From a virus, in the IMG/VR virus record IMGVR_UViG_3300027969_000362, positions 1 to 27,290 of that record: a stretch of DNA of 27,290 nucleotides; one strand, 5' to 3'. Below the pieces are notes generated by a model. That model searched no databases. It was not told the origin of the DNA and worked only from the letters and a program-made list of their open reading frames with translations. Below, piece after piece: positions 21,336-26,591 of the stretch; the stretch's first letter is position 1, and each line of letters begins with the position of its first letter. Position numbers and translations under genes: made by a program.

Positions 21336-21528
21336 AAGAAGCATTCAAGGCGATAGAGTAATTCTTGAGCAAGCCGAGGCCAGAGAACTCTATCGGAATT
21401 GGGAATGGGGAAAGAATCGTGATCTCATTCGTGCCAGATTAGAGAGAGCCGAGAGAATTTATGGCACTGGCGCAAGAGATCGCATAAGGGAATATATGAA
21501 CCGAATCAAAGATGGGACACTTCTATGA
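21322..21528 (+). CDS. small basic protein, 68 aa, GTG start
   Basis: 68 residues from a GTG at 21322 that overlaps the previous gene by 14 bases; no in-frame ATG gives a comparable product. It is rich in Arg/Glu and helical: MTWSRRSIQGDRVILEQAEA, LYRNWEWGKNRDLIRARLER, then YGTGARDRIREYM. Such short charged proteins accompany RusA in several phages in my experience. ATGA couples it to RusA. Possible nucleic-acid binding by charge only. Confidence 0.6.
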   Translation: MTWSRRSIQGDRVILEQAEARELYRNWEWGKNRDLIRARLERAERIYGTGARDRIREYMNRIKDGTLL

Positions 21529-21953
21529 CTTTCATGGTGACTTTTAAATTGGATGTTGACCCCGTTGGTAAACAAAGAGCAAGATACGCTAGGCGAGGAA
21601 ACTTTGTCCAGACTTACACCCCTGACAAAACAAGAACTTACGAATCTTTAATCAAAGAAGCCGCAACAGAAGCAATGGGAAGTTCCGAGCCACTAGAAAC
21701 CCCTGTAAATCTGTATCTCTACATTCGAGCACCTATTCCAAAGTCTTACTCTAAAAAGAAAATAGCAGACTGTTTAAACGGCATTGAGAAGCCAATCAAG
21801 AAGCCTGACGCATCAAATGTGCTGAAGAGCGTAGAAGATGCGATGAATGGAGTTGTTTACATAGATGACACTCAGATCGTGAATATTCATGTAACGAAGG
21901 TTTACTCAAGTCAATCAGGAATAGATGTATGCGTAAAAGAATGCTTGGACTAA
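21525..21953 (+). CDS. rusA: RusA-like Holliday junction resolvase
   Basis: 142 residues, typical RusA length. Signatures are VDPVGKQRARYARRG near the N-terminus and KKPDASNVLKSVEDAMNGVV followed by YIDDTQI. RusA resolves Holliday junctions as a dimer using a cluster of acidic residues. Here Asp95, Asp105 and Asp114/115 align with that cluster, but the second Asp of the usual D-x-D-N is Ser97, leaving D-A-S-N; I recall similar variants in other phages, so activity may be retained. It ends an ATGA-coupled chain and would process junctions made by the annealing protein. Confidence 0.88.
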   Translation: MTFMVTFKLDVDPVGKQRARYARRGNFVQTYTPDKTRTYESLIKEAATEAMGSSEPLETPVNLYLYIRAPIPKSYSKKKIADCLNGIEKPIKKPDASNVLKSVEDAMNGVVYIDDTQIVNIHVTKVYSSQSGIDVCVKECLD

Positions 21954-21967
21954 GGGTAAATCCCTAT
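21951..21967. promoter_or_regulatory. AGGG-N5-CCCT operator-like palindrome, copy 2
   Basis: TAAGGGTAAATCCCTAT overlaps the rusA stop and is followed by TATTACGCAA, almost the same context as copy 1. Downstream, TTACGC and TTTAAT separated by 16 bases could form a promoter for the gene at 22018. This would start a new rightward unit in the only sizeable gap of this block. Confidence 0.5.
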
Positions 21968-22017
21968 GGTATTACGCAATCAATTAAGTAAGATTTAATT
22001 TTTAACAGGAGTGAATC

Positions 22018-22254
22018 ATGGAATCAACTTGGGAATTTGACACGACAGTAGGTGCGGGTAGCGTAATTGTTACTATTGTTTATGAGTATGAAACAGACGA
22101 AGATTCAACCTATAACGAATCTATCAAAGAAGTTTGGTTTGAGGGTCGCAATGTCATAGGGATATTCTCTGACGAACAATTCAAAGAGATGGAGTGCGAG
22201 GCGGCAATGCGCTTTCAACATCACAAACTCAACTACAAGACCGAGGATGTATGA
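22018..22254 (+). CDS. unknown acidic protein, 78 aa
   Basis: 78 residues with a strong ribosome binding site (ACAGGAG, seven bases before ATG). The N-terminus is beta-like (VIVTIVYEYETDEDSTYNES), then VWFEGRNVIGIFSDEQFKEM and a His/Cys-containing end. No family recognised. First gene after the second operator-like palindrome; its stop overlaps the next start (ATGA). Confidence 0.68.
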   Translation: MESTWEFDTTVGAGSVIVTIVYEYETDEDSTYNESIKEVWFEGRNVIGIFSDEQFKEMECEAAMRFQHHKLNYKTEDV

Positions 22255-22337
22255 GCAAAACGTGGCAACTAATTCTCATTGCACTAACGGCTTTTTGGGC
22301 GGGAGTGCTTTCTTTACTGAGGTTTTGGTATGACTGA
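22251..22337 (+). CDS. 28-aa single-span membrane peptide
   Basis: 28 residues, starting in the upstream stop (ATGA). After MSKTW comes one hydrophobic helix (LILIALTAFWAGVLSLL) and a short RFWYD tail. It overlaps the next gene by eight bases. The hydrophobic helix, positive-inside N-terminus and coupled start support a real membrane micropeptide; function unknown. Confidence 0.55.
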   Translation: MSKTWQLILIALTAFWAGVLSLLRFWYD

Positions 22338-22575
22338 TTGGACTAAAGAGGAAGACGAGGCATTTAATGCCGTTGAAAAGCAAAGTAATCTTGGAAAGCA
22401 AATATTGAGAGACTTAGGCCAACCCTACCATTTCGATGTTTTTGTTTCCACCTCTCAGAGAAACCAAGTCTTAGAAGAAGTGGCAAAAGAGATCGAGAAA
22501 ATGACTGTTTTTGGAAAAGACACAATTTCAAGTTTCACCATTGTCATTAGAAGCATGAAAAGGGCAGAGGGTTAA
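22330..22575 (+). CDS. unknown protein, 81 aa
   Basis: 81 residues, acidic at the start (MTDWTKEEDEAFNAVEKQSN) and amphipathic later. The segment QRNQVLEEVAKEIEKMTVFG followed by ISSFTIVIRSMK resembles many phage hypotheticals of 80-90 residues that begin WTxEEDEAF. No catalytic motif. Its start lies inside the membrane-peptide gene and one base separates it from the next gene. Confidence 0.68.
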   Translation: MTDWTKEEDEAFNAVEKQSNLGKQILRDLGQPYHFDVFVSTSQRNQVLEEVAKEIEKMTVFGKDTISSFTIVIRSMKRAEG

Positions 22576-22576
22576 C

Positions 22577-22900
22577 ATGAATGAACCTACCAAAGCCATT
22601 CAATATCTAATTGACACTGCGCCACTTTATGCAAAGGCTAAAGCTGACAGGATGTTTTTAGAGGAGTTTCGCAAATCACGCAAATCTCAACTGGCGAGCC
22701 AAGCGGGAACAGAAGTTCTTGGCAAACAGGAAACCTTTGCTTATGCCCATGCCGACTACATTGAAATACTCGAAGGAATCAGGGAAGCCGTGGAGAGGGA
22801 GGAGCGTTTTCGTTGGCTTATGACTGCGGCACAAGCGCGCATTGAGGTATGGCGAACAGAGCAATACTCTGCCCGAATGGAAATGAAGGCCACCACTTGA
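22577..22900 (+). CDS. helical protein, 107 aa
   Basis: 107 residues, nearly all helix with heptad-like spacing: IQYLIDTAPLYAKAKADRMF, then LEEFRKSRKSQLASQAG and IEILEGIREAVEREERFRWL. ITxxxxYAxAKAxRxxLEEFRKS-type sequences recur in phages next to recombination nucleases. A ribosome binding site GAGGGTT precedes the ATG. No function known. Its stop overlaps a TTG that I take as start of the HNH-like gene. Confidence 0.72.
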   Translation: MNEPTKAIQYLIDTAPLYAKAKADRMFLEEFRKSRKSQLASQAGTEVLGKQETFAYAHADYIEILEGIREAVEREERFRWLMTAAQARIEVWRTEQYSARMEMKATT

Positions 22901-23187
22901 ACAACAAACTGAATGCAAAGGAAAGGCTACACCTTGCAAGGGTCAAGTCTTTGCCGTGTTCAGTATGCGAAGCATCAGCCCCAAGTGAAGCCCACCACTA
23001 CAAACAAGGGCTTCAATATACTTGCATTGCCTTATGTGTAGATTGCCACCGCAACCCAGTGATGGGATGGCATGGGCAACGAAGGGCTTGGGCTATAAAC
23101 AAGATGGACGAAATAGACGCATTGAATGAGACCATCCGCAGATTGTGCGAGGAAATGCCCATCAAAGGCTCTAAAAGCCCGTTCTAA
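22897..23187 (+). CDS. Ref-like / HNH-type recombination nuclease
   Basis: 96 residues when read from the TTG at 22897 (TTGA overlap). An ATG at 22849 would add 16 atypical residues and overlap the upstream gene by 52 bases. Motifs: RVKSLPCSVCEASAPSEAHH (CxxC and the catalytic-type HH), then CIALCVDCHRNPVMGWHG with a second CxxC and His. This arrangement matches phage Ref-type RecA-dependent nucleases and related HNH proteins. P1 Ref cuts DNA at RecA-bound displacement loops. It ends the rightward block just before a terminator. Confidence 0.75.
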   Translation: MNNKLNAKERLHLARVKSLPCSVCEASAPSEAHHYKQGLQYTCIALCVDCHRNPVMGWHGQRRAWAINKMDEIDALNETIRRLCEEMPIKGSKSPF

Positions 23188-23231
23188 GCGGTTTTGATGG
23201 CTTATCCATACCAACTACGCCAGACAAGAAA

Positions 23232-23259
23232 AAACCCTCCTAAGAGGGTCTGAGGGTTT
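23232..23259 (-). terminator. intrinsic terminator of the leftward accessory operon
   Basis: On the leftward strand AAACCCTC, a 12-base loop and GAGGGTTT form an 8-bp stem that continues into TTT, the classical terminator pattern. It stands about 50 bases after the end of the 58-residue gene. An alternative inner pair CCCTC/GAGGG exists. On the rightward strand it follows the Ref-like gene but has a poorer U-run, so it may work less well in that direction. Confidence 0.75.
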
Positions 23260-23274
23260 AGCGTTTCCCGCTAA
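23258..23274. repeat. second hairpin next to the terminator
   Basis: TTAGCG (23258-23263) and CGCTAA (23269-23274) pair perfectly around TTTCC. It abuts the main terminator stem and may add to termination or protect the transcript end. Confidence 0.6.
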
Positions 23275-23307
23275 GTATTCGCAGAATTAGAGCAATACAC
23301 GCATAAA

Positions 23308-23484
23308 TCATAGATCGTTTAAACACGCTGTGTGTATATAGCTGTTCAAAATCTCAGCTTCTGGGTGATACTTTTTAAGTTCAGCCACCGCATCCTCTAA
23401 AGATTCTGCGCTTGTTTCGTCATATTCAGCGTGAACACAATCAGGATATGGGTAAAACTCAATGAGATAAGTTCTAAAAGTCAT
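23308..23484 (-). CDS. unknown small protein, 58 aa
   Basis: 58 residues: MTFRTYLIEFYPYPDCVHAE, then YDETSAESLEDAVAELKKYH and a short C-terminal tail. The beta-alpha texture resembles small phage proteins that carry a TSAESLEDAxxELKxxxPxAxI helix. A GTTTAAAC octamer lies seven bases before the stop. It is the last gene of the leftward block and sits three bases after the previous stop. Confidence 0.65.
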   Translation of the reverse strand: MTFRTYLIEFYPYPDCVHAEYDETSAESLEDAVAELKKYHPEAEILNSYIHTACLNDL

Positions 23485-23487
23485 AAT

Positions 23488-23691
23488 TTAATCCTTTTCG
23501 TTTTCGTAGGCTTTAATCATCAATTCATTGTCAATATATTGTCGAAAAATTTGATAAATTGTGTCTTCTTTTTCTCCGCTGAAAAAGTAAGAGGCATTTT
23601 GTCCACTTGTCACGCCTAAAGCGTCTTGAATGTGTCGGCAAGCCTCATGCAAAGCATTTTCTGCAAGTTCTTGAATATCTTGTTTGTTCAT
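23488..23691 (-). CDS. unknown small protein, 67 aa
   Basis: 67 residues: NKQDIQELAENALHEACRHI, then QDALGVTSGQNASYFFSGEK and a helical acidic C-terminus (YIDNELMIKAYENEKD). The block HIQDALGVTSGxxASxFFSG is known to me from phage hypotheticals. The start overlaps the upstream stop (ATGA). No enzymatic motif. Confidence 0.68.
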   Translation of the reverse strand: MNKQDIQELAENALHEACRHIQDALGVTSGQNASYFFSGEKEDTIYQIFRQYIDNELMIKAYENEKD

Positions 23692-23840
23692 TTATTCTTC
23701 TCCCAAATTTTGTAACCATTTGGCATTCTGACAATGCCATGTTGATGTTTAAAACGCTTGATTGCGTCTTTTTTGTCATATCCGTGTTGAGTCCATGCAC
23801 GATGAATCCATGATGGGATAAAAAAAAGATAATGTTTCAT
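23688..23840 (-). CDS. unknown basic protein, 50 aa
   Basis: 50 residues: MKHYLFFIPSWIHRAWTQHG, then YDKKDAIKRFKHQHG and VRMPNGYKIWEKNK. It is basic and His/Trp-rich, with the look of a small single-domain protein (WxxHG.xKxDAIxRFKxxHG). ATGA overlaps at both ends fix it in the operon. Function unknown. Confidence 0.66.
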   Translation of the reverse strand: MKHYLFFIPSWIHRAWTQHGYDKKDAIKRFKHQHGIVRMPNGYKIWEKNK

Positions 23841-24043
23841 GCTTTCACCTTAAGTTGTTTAAACGATATGGATCGGGCATAGTCTGACAAATGAAACTCG
23901 TGCAATATTTGGTCTGGGTTTTTCTCTGACCAATAATAAAACCCTCGTTTAGCTCGTTTCTTGTGCGTGAATTGCAAATGGTCGAGATCACAGATTCGCT
24001 CATCAAATGATCTTGGCTTGAAGCCACTCGGAGGGTTTATCAT
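23837..24043 (-). CDS. unknown basic protein, 68 aa
   Basis: 68 residues, basic: INPPSGFKPRSFDERICDLD, then LQFTHKKRAKRGFYYWSEKN and YARSISFKQLKVKA. Several aromatic and Lys/Arg residues in the middle suggest nucleic-acid or protein contact, without a known motif. A GTTTAAAC octamer lies in the last coding codons. Coupled by ATGA to both neighbours. A slightly shorter alternative frame covers the same stretch but lacks coupling. Confidence 0.62.
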   Translation of the reverse strand: MINPPSGFKPRSFDERICDLDHLQFTHKKRAKRGFYYWSEKNPDQILHEFHLSDYARSISFKQLKVKA

Positions 24044-24243
24044 GCTTCCACCTTTTTAATTGCTTGCTTGCTCTGTTTGATTTCTAAAAGAATAAACTCA
24101 GCCCAATTTAATGCTTCATCCTCGTTTAAAGTCCATATTGGATCGAGGCGTAGATCGCTTGCGGTTTCTTCTGCCGCCTCCCAATCTCCATGATCTCCCA
24201 AGTTATACAAGAGTCCGTCTGGGTTTAGTGCAAAGTAAATCAT
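24040..24243 (-). CDS. unknown acidic protein, 67 aa
   Basis: 67 residues: MIYFALNPDGLLYNLGDHGD, then WEAAEETASDLRLDPIWTLN and a helical tail ending QSKQAIKKVEA. The opening (short beta strands, then WEAAEETA) resembles small phage proteins that I cannot name. ATGA overlaps at both ends. No catalytic residues are evident. Confidence 0.65.
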   Translation of the reverse strand: MIYFALNPDGLLYNLGDHGDWEAAEETASDLRLDPIWTLNEDEALNWAEFILLEIKQSKQAIKKVEA

Positions 24244-24644
24244 GCTGACACCTTGTCATAAATAGCCCATTGAGCCGTGTCGTAACCTTCTAAGTCAGGG
24301 ATTGCGTTGGAGATGATTGCCTGAATAAACTTAGAAGCCAGAGAGTCCTCAAATTCTGGATGTTCGCAAGATTGATAGCGCAAGCACTGAGCCGCCTTGA
24401 TCGCTTGAATAGCCGTAAGAATGGGTGCGCCTCGGTCGTAATCAATCTGCGTGGTTTCGCTCTCACCATAGCGATAATTAACGCTTTTCACGTTTTCCTC
24501 AAATAGAATCTGCGCCACGGCTTGCTCATTGCCGAAAGCGTTTAAACGCATTACTGTTGCGCCATAGGAAACGCCCACCTTATGCCTTGAGGCATACCGA
24601 ACAAGAGCGTTGATGTGTGAATCGGAAACAATAAAAGCTGACAT
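24240..24644 (-). CDS. unknown protein, 134 aa
   Basis: 134 residues from the ATG at 24644; a GTG three codons upstream is less likely because AATAGG is better spaced for the ATG. The N-terminus MSAFIVSDSHINALVRYASR recurs in phage and plasmid proteins of unknown function. ENVKSVNYRYGESE and IQAIKAAQCLRYQSCEHPEF follow. It begins after one of the repeated hairpin leaders and contains an internal GTTTAAAC. It is the second largest gene of the leftward block. Confidence 0.7.
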   Translation of the reverse strand: MSAFIVSDSHINALVRYASRHKVGVSYGATVMRLNAFGNEQAVAQILFEENVKSVNYRYGESETTQIDYDRGAPILTAIQAIKAAQCLRYQSCEHPEFEDSLASKFIQAIISNAIPDLEGYDTAQWAIYDKVSA

Positions 24645-24714
24645 TTTGAACACCTATTAAATGATGCGACATTGCACCGAATAGACCCAACCCGTGAGCC
24701 TACCCGTTGGAATT
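24645..24714 (-). promoter_or_regulatory. repeated hairpin leader, copy E
   Basis: Read leftward, a TGC/GCA mini-hairpin with a 6-base loop (24676-24665) is followed by ATTTAATAGGTGTTCAAA and then the ATG at 24644. The same layout occurs before the genes starting at 25307, 25585 and 26225. The AATAGG supplies the ribosome binding site. Stem pairing is weakest in this copy. Confidence 0.5.
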
Positions 24715-24810
24715 TCACTTAACCAATATATCGAAATAAGCCAACAGACCGATACAGAGGGCAAGCCCCAACCCGATACAAGTTAACAAGTCGTAAATTA
24801 TGTTTTTCAT
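24715..24810 (-). CDS. 31-aa single-span membrane peptide
   Basis: 31 residues beginning in the stop of the 85-residue gene (ATGA). MKNIIYDLLTCIGLGLALCI and GLLAYFDILVK form one hydrophobic helix with two cysteines. The coupled start and clear membrane helix favour a real micropeptide. Function unknown. Confidence 0.55.
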   Translation of the reverse strand: MKNIIYDLLTCIGLGLALCIGLLAYFDILVK

Positions 24811-25064
24811 GGTGATACCTTATAAATGTCAATCATCGTATCTGGGTGAACCCATCGTTGCTTGGAGTCGGGCGCATTTTTATGGCACAAATAGACTGTG
24901 TTTTCTGATCTCTCTCGCCACGCTGATCCCACCTCATCGTAAAGCGTTGAACCATTTTTAAACGTGAATTTCCAATCATTAGGGATTGATCCATTCATCT
25001 CAAGGTCTGCAAGGTCGGTAATAGCCATTGAGCAGACTAAATATTTCCAAGTATAAGTCTGCAT
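24807..25064 (-). CDS. unknown protein, 85 aa
   Basis: 85 residues: MQTYTWKYLVCSMAITDLAD, then IPNDWKFTFKNGSTLYDEVG and ENTVYLCHKNAPDSKQRWVH. A compact beta-rich domain with several Trp and Tyr. The start is 15 bases after the upstream stop and is immediately preceded by GTTTAAAC and ATC, with no obvious Shine-Dalgarno. Its stop overlaps the membrane-peptide start. No family recognised. Confidence 0.65.
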   Translation of the reverse strand: MQTYTWKYLVCSMAITDLADLEMNGSIPNDWKFTFKNGSTLYDEVGSAWRERSENTVYLCHKNAPDSKQRWVHPDTMIDIYKVSP

Positions 25065-25079
25065 GATGTTTAAACGCTC

Positions 25080-25307
25080 TCAGTTAATTTTGTCGCCAAA
25101 GTAAGCCCGATCAGTCTCACCCATAAATCTGAAAAACAGATCAGGAAAAGCATCTTCAATTCTGGTCTTATTTGTTTTATCTGCTTTTTGCCAAGCCTCT
25201 GCCAGAGAACCCGCAAAGCCACCGCCATGTTCACGCATAGTATTTGCCGCATTGTGTAGAGCATTCCAACGGCAAGCCTGAACCATATTTTCAAAATCGT
25301 AAGTCAT
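25080..25307 (-). CDS. unknown protein, 75 aa
   Basis: 75 residues: MTYDFENMVQACRWNALHNA, then EHGGGFAGSLAEAWQKADKT and DLFFRFMGETDRAYFGDKIN. It resembles short phage proteins with helix-rich ends and a Gly-rich centre; no function known. Preceded by a well-formed copy of the repeated hairpin leader. A competing frame that ends ESV is only an artefact of the conserved DNA after this gene's stop. Confidence 0.65.
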   Translation of the reverse strand: MTYDFENMVQACRWNALHNAANTMREHGGGFAGSLAEAWQKADKTNKTRIEDAFPDLFFRFMGETDRAYFGDKIN

Positions 25308-25378
25308 TTTTTACGCCTATTAAATAATGCAAAAGTGCATCTCAAGCCACTCTGTCACAATGGCTCAAGATAAACTGT
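25308..25378 (-). promoter_or_regulatory. repeated hairpin leader, copy C
   Basis: The stem ATGCA/TGCAT with loop CTTT (25340-25327, leftward) is perfect. It is followed directly by TATTTAATAGGCGTAAAAA and the ATG at 25307. Further upstream, GAGCCA and TGGCTT form another inverted repeat, and GTTTAAAC marks the boundary with the preceding gene. Confidence 0.55.
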
Positions 25379-25585
25379 TTAAACGCTCTCACCAAGCCAT
25401 TGCTTACGTTGCTCTGTGAGCTTGTCGAAAACCTCTTGTCGAGTGCCTTTGTATCCCTCTTGATTCAATATTGCATAGGCGCTCTTACCTCTCTTTTTCA
25501 TGCCTAACATCTCAAGCCTTAGAGCTTGGCGTAAGGTCAATAGGCGCATTTGTTCAATGTGTTCTGGGTTAGTGATTACTGACAT
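25379..25585 (-). CDS. unknown basic helical protein, 68 aa
   Basis: 68 residues: PEHIEQMRLLTLRQALRLEM, then KKRGKSAYAILNQEGYKGTR and QEVFDKLTEQRKQWLGESV. Basic and helical. The region RQALRLEMLGMKKRGKSAYA, followed by GTRQEVFDKL, resembles small phage proteins of unknown role. Its stop codon lies inside a GTTTAAAC octamer. Preceded by repeated leader copy B, with AAAGG as ribosome binding site. Confidence 0.67.
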   Translation of the reverse strand: MSVITNPEHIEQMRLLTLRQALRLEMLGMKKRGKSAYAILNQEGYKGTRQEVFDKLTEQRKQWLGESV

Positions 25586-25652
25586 AATTTAAGCCTTTCA
25601 AAGTAGTGCAACAGCGCACAGAAAAGCCCTTGCGAGCTTCCCTCTAAGCTGT
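25586..25652 (-). promoter_or_regulatory. repeated hairpin leader, copy B
   Basis: GTGC/GCAC with a 6-base loop (25619-25606, leftward) is followed by TACTTTGAAAGGCTTAAATT and the ATG at 25585. The layout matches copies A, C and E although the downstream segment is more diverged. Confidence 0.5.
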
Positions 25653-26225
25653 TTAAACGCTTTGCATCTCTCCGTGATCTGGGCAATGTGGTGCGCCCAT
25701 GTCATTGAGCCACTTACCCGCAACCCTGACTGTGTAACCACAATCACGGCAAACACATTTCAGCATTCGGGTTGATTGTTTCTTTTGAGCGTTTGAAGGG
25801 ATCAAGTCAGCATGGGGATAAATGCCAAGCCTCTCAAGAACTGGAGAAGCCCATGCCTTGAATTTCTCACCCGCAACTGTGGCGGTCATTTTTCCCTCTA
25901 AGCCAATGGCTAAGGCTGTGCGTTTAAACAGCTTGCCGTGTCCATCGTTAGGGTGACAAGCATGGACAAGCTCATGCGCCAGAATGTCCAAAACCCTCAT
26001 GCTGTCGCTAATTGTGGGAGAGATAAAAATCTCAGCGTGTTTGTCAGCAGATGCACGGGCAGACCAACATTCGCCAATTCTGCGATTCTTATTAGAAAGA
26101 GCAGATTTTGAAGGAAAGCCACAGCTTGAGCGAACCTCTAAAGGTAAGTCAACGCCATGTTGTTTAAACAGACTGCGAAGCTCTGTTGTTGCCTCTGAAA
26201 GCCATTGTTCTCTAGTGTTGGTCAT
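25653..26225 (-). CDS. SprT-like zinc metalloprotease
   Basis: 190 residues from the ATG at 26225. The SprT signature is clear: HELVH at 84-88 in ILAHELVHACHPNDGHGKLF, with His96 as third ligand. The C-terminus is a zinc ribbon: CVCRDC (157-162) and CPDH (181-184). SprT/Spartan proteins degrade DNA-bound proteins or crosslinks; phage forms are uncharacterised. It is first in the leftward block, downstream of an operator-like palindrome, so it should be expressed early in that unit. The stop TAA is inside GTTTAAAC, and two more octamers lie within the gene (25922, 26162). Confidence 0.85.
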   Translation of the reverse strand: MTNTREQWLSEATTELRSLFKQHGVDLPLEVRSSCGFPSKSALSNKNRRIGECWSARASADKHAEIFISPTISDSMRVLDILAHELVHACHPNDGHGKLFKRTALAIGLEGKMTATVAGEKFKAWASPVLERLGIYPHADLIPSNAQKKQSTRMLKCVCRDCGYTVRVAGKWLNDMGAPHCPDHGEMQSV

Positions 26226-26302
26226 AATATTCACGCCTATTTAATAATCACTGAAAAGGTCAGTTCCTAAGCAATATTTTAAATTAGCCAGAAAGCCAAC
26301 CT
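26226..26302 (-). promoter_or_regulatory. promoter and repeated hairpin leader, copy A
   Basis: Leftward, TTGGCT (near 26299-26294) and TATTGC with a 17-base spacer could be the -35/-10 pair for the accessory operon. The hairpin ACTGA/TCAGT with loop CCTTT (26264-26250) follows, then ATTATTAAATAGGCGTGAATATT and the ATG. The AGGG-N4-CCCT palindrome is immediately upstream of the -35 element, as at 19150. Confidence 0.5.
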
Positions 26303-26318
26303 ATAGGGAAAACCCTAT
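26303..26318. promoter_or_regulatory. AGGG-N4-CCCT operator-like palindrome, copy 3
   Basis: ATAGGGAAAACCCTAT is a near-perfect palindrome. Read leftward it gives TAGGGTTTTCCCTA, one base shorter than copy 1 at 19150. It precedes the leftward accessory promoter. Confidence 0.55.
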
Positions 26319-26333
26319 GTTTGCCAACTTTAA

Positions 26334-26352
26334 ACCCTTAAGGGTAAACCCT
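26334..26352. promoter_or_regulatory. overlapping ACCCTTAAGGGT and AGGGTAAACCCT palindromes
   Basis: A 12-base perfect palindrome (26334-26345) overlaps a second AGGG-N4-CCCT element (26341-26352). They lie between the operator copy 3 and the DnaA boxes, so they could serve both transcription control and initiator binding. Confidence 0.5.
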
Positions 26353-26374
26353 AATATCTATACCCCATGCAGTA

Positions 26375-26591
26375 CCAGTTATTCACAGGCTTTGGTCTTA
26401 TATAAGAGTCAAAATGTGGACAAGTACAAACACTGGTGTGAATAACTTTTTTTCAGGGGTAAGTGAGGGCAATGGCTTGAGACGCTCTGAGGGGCTAAAA
26501 ATGGCCTTCCTGAGCCTTTTATTAAAATAAGTAGAAACCCTTAAAACAATGGTTTACAATTATTTAAATTCAATAAATTGGTGAAAAAACA
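26375..26591. other. candidate replication origin: DnaA boxes plus AT-rich DNA
   Basis: TTATTCACA at 26379-26387 and its inverse TGTGAATAA at 26437-26445 both fit the DnaA box TTATNCACA; with flanks they make an 11-base inverted repeat. TGTGGACAA at 26415-26423 is a box with one mismatch. Between them is the palindrome TCTTATATAAGA (26396-26407). An AT-rich stretch follows (about 26518-26590), suitable for strand opening. A GTAGAAACCCTT element at 26531 belongs to the repeat family seen further right. The stretch has no gene. Whether it is the phage origin needs experiment. Confidence 0.6.

Noticed and set aside
23431-23813. Rightward frames of 62 and 68 codons opposite the leftward genes
   Set aside because: They are Phe/Val-rich shadows of the coupled leftward genes and have no start signals.
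25070-25294. Leftward frame ending in ESV and stop, like the true gene ending at 25379
   Set aside because: The shared ending comes from the conserved DNA around GTTTAAAC. The overlapping frame 25080-25307 has a normal protein and the leader hairpin, so no frameshift is needed.
26474-26525. Possible terminator (GGCT...AGCC followed by TTTTATT)
   Set aside because: The stem is interrupted by several mismatches and no rightward gene lies upstream, so the evidence is too weak.
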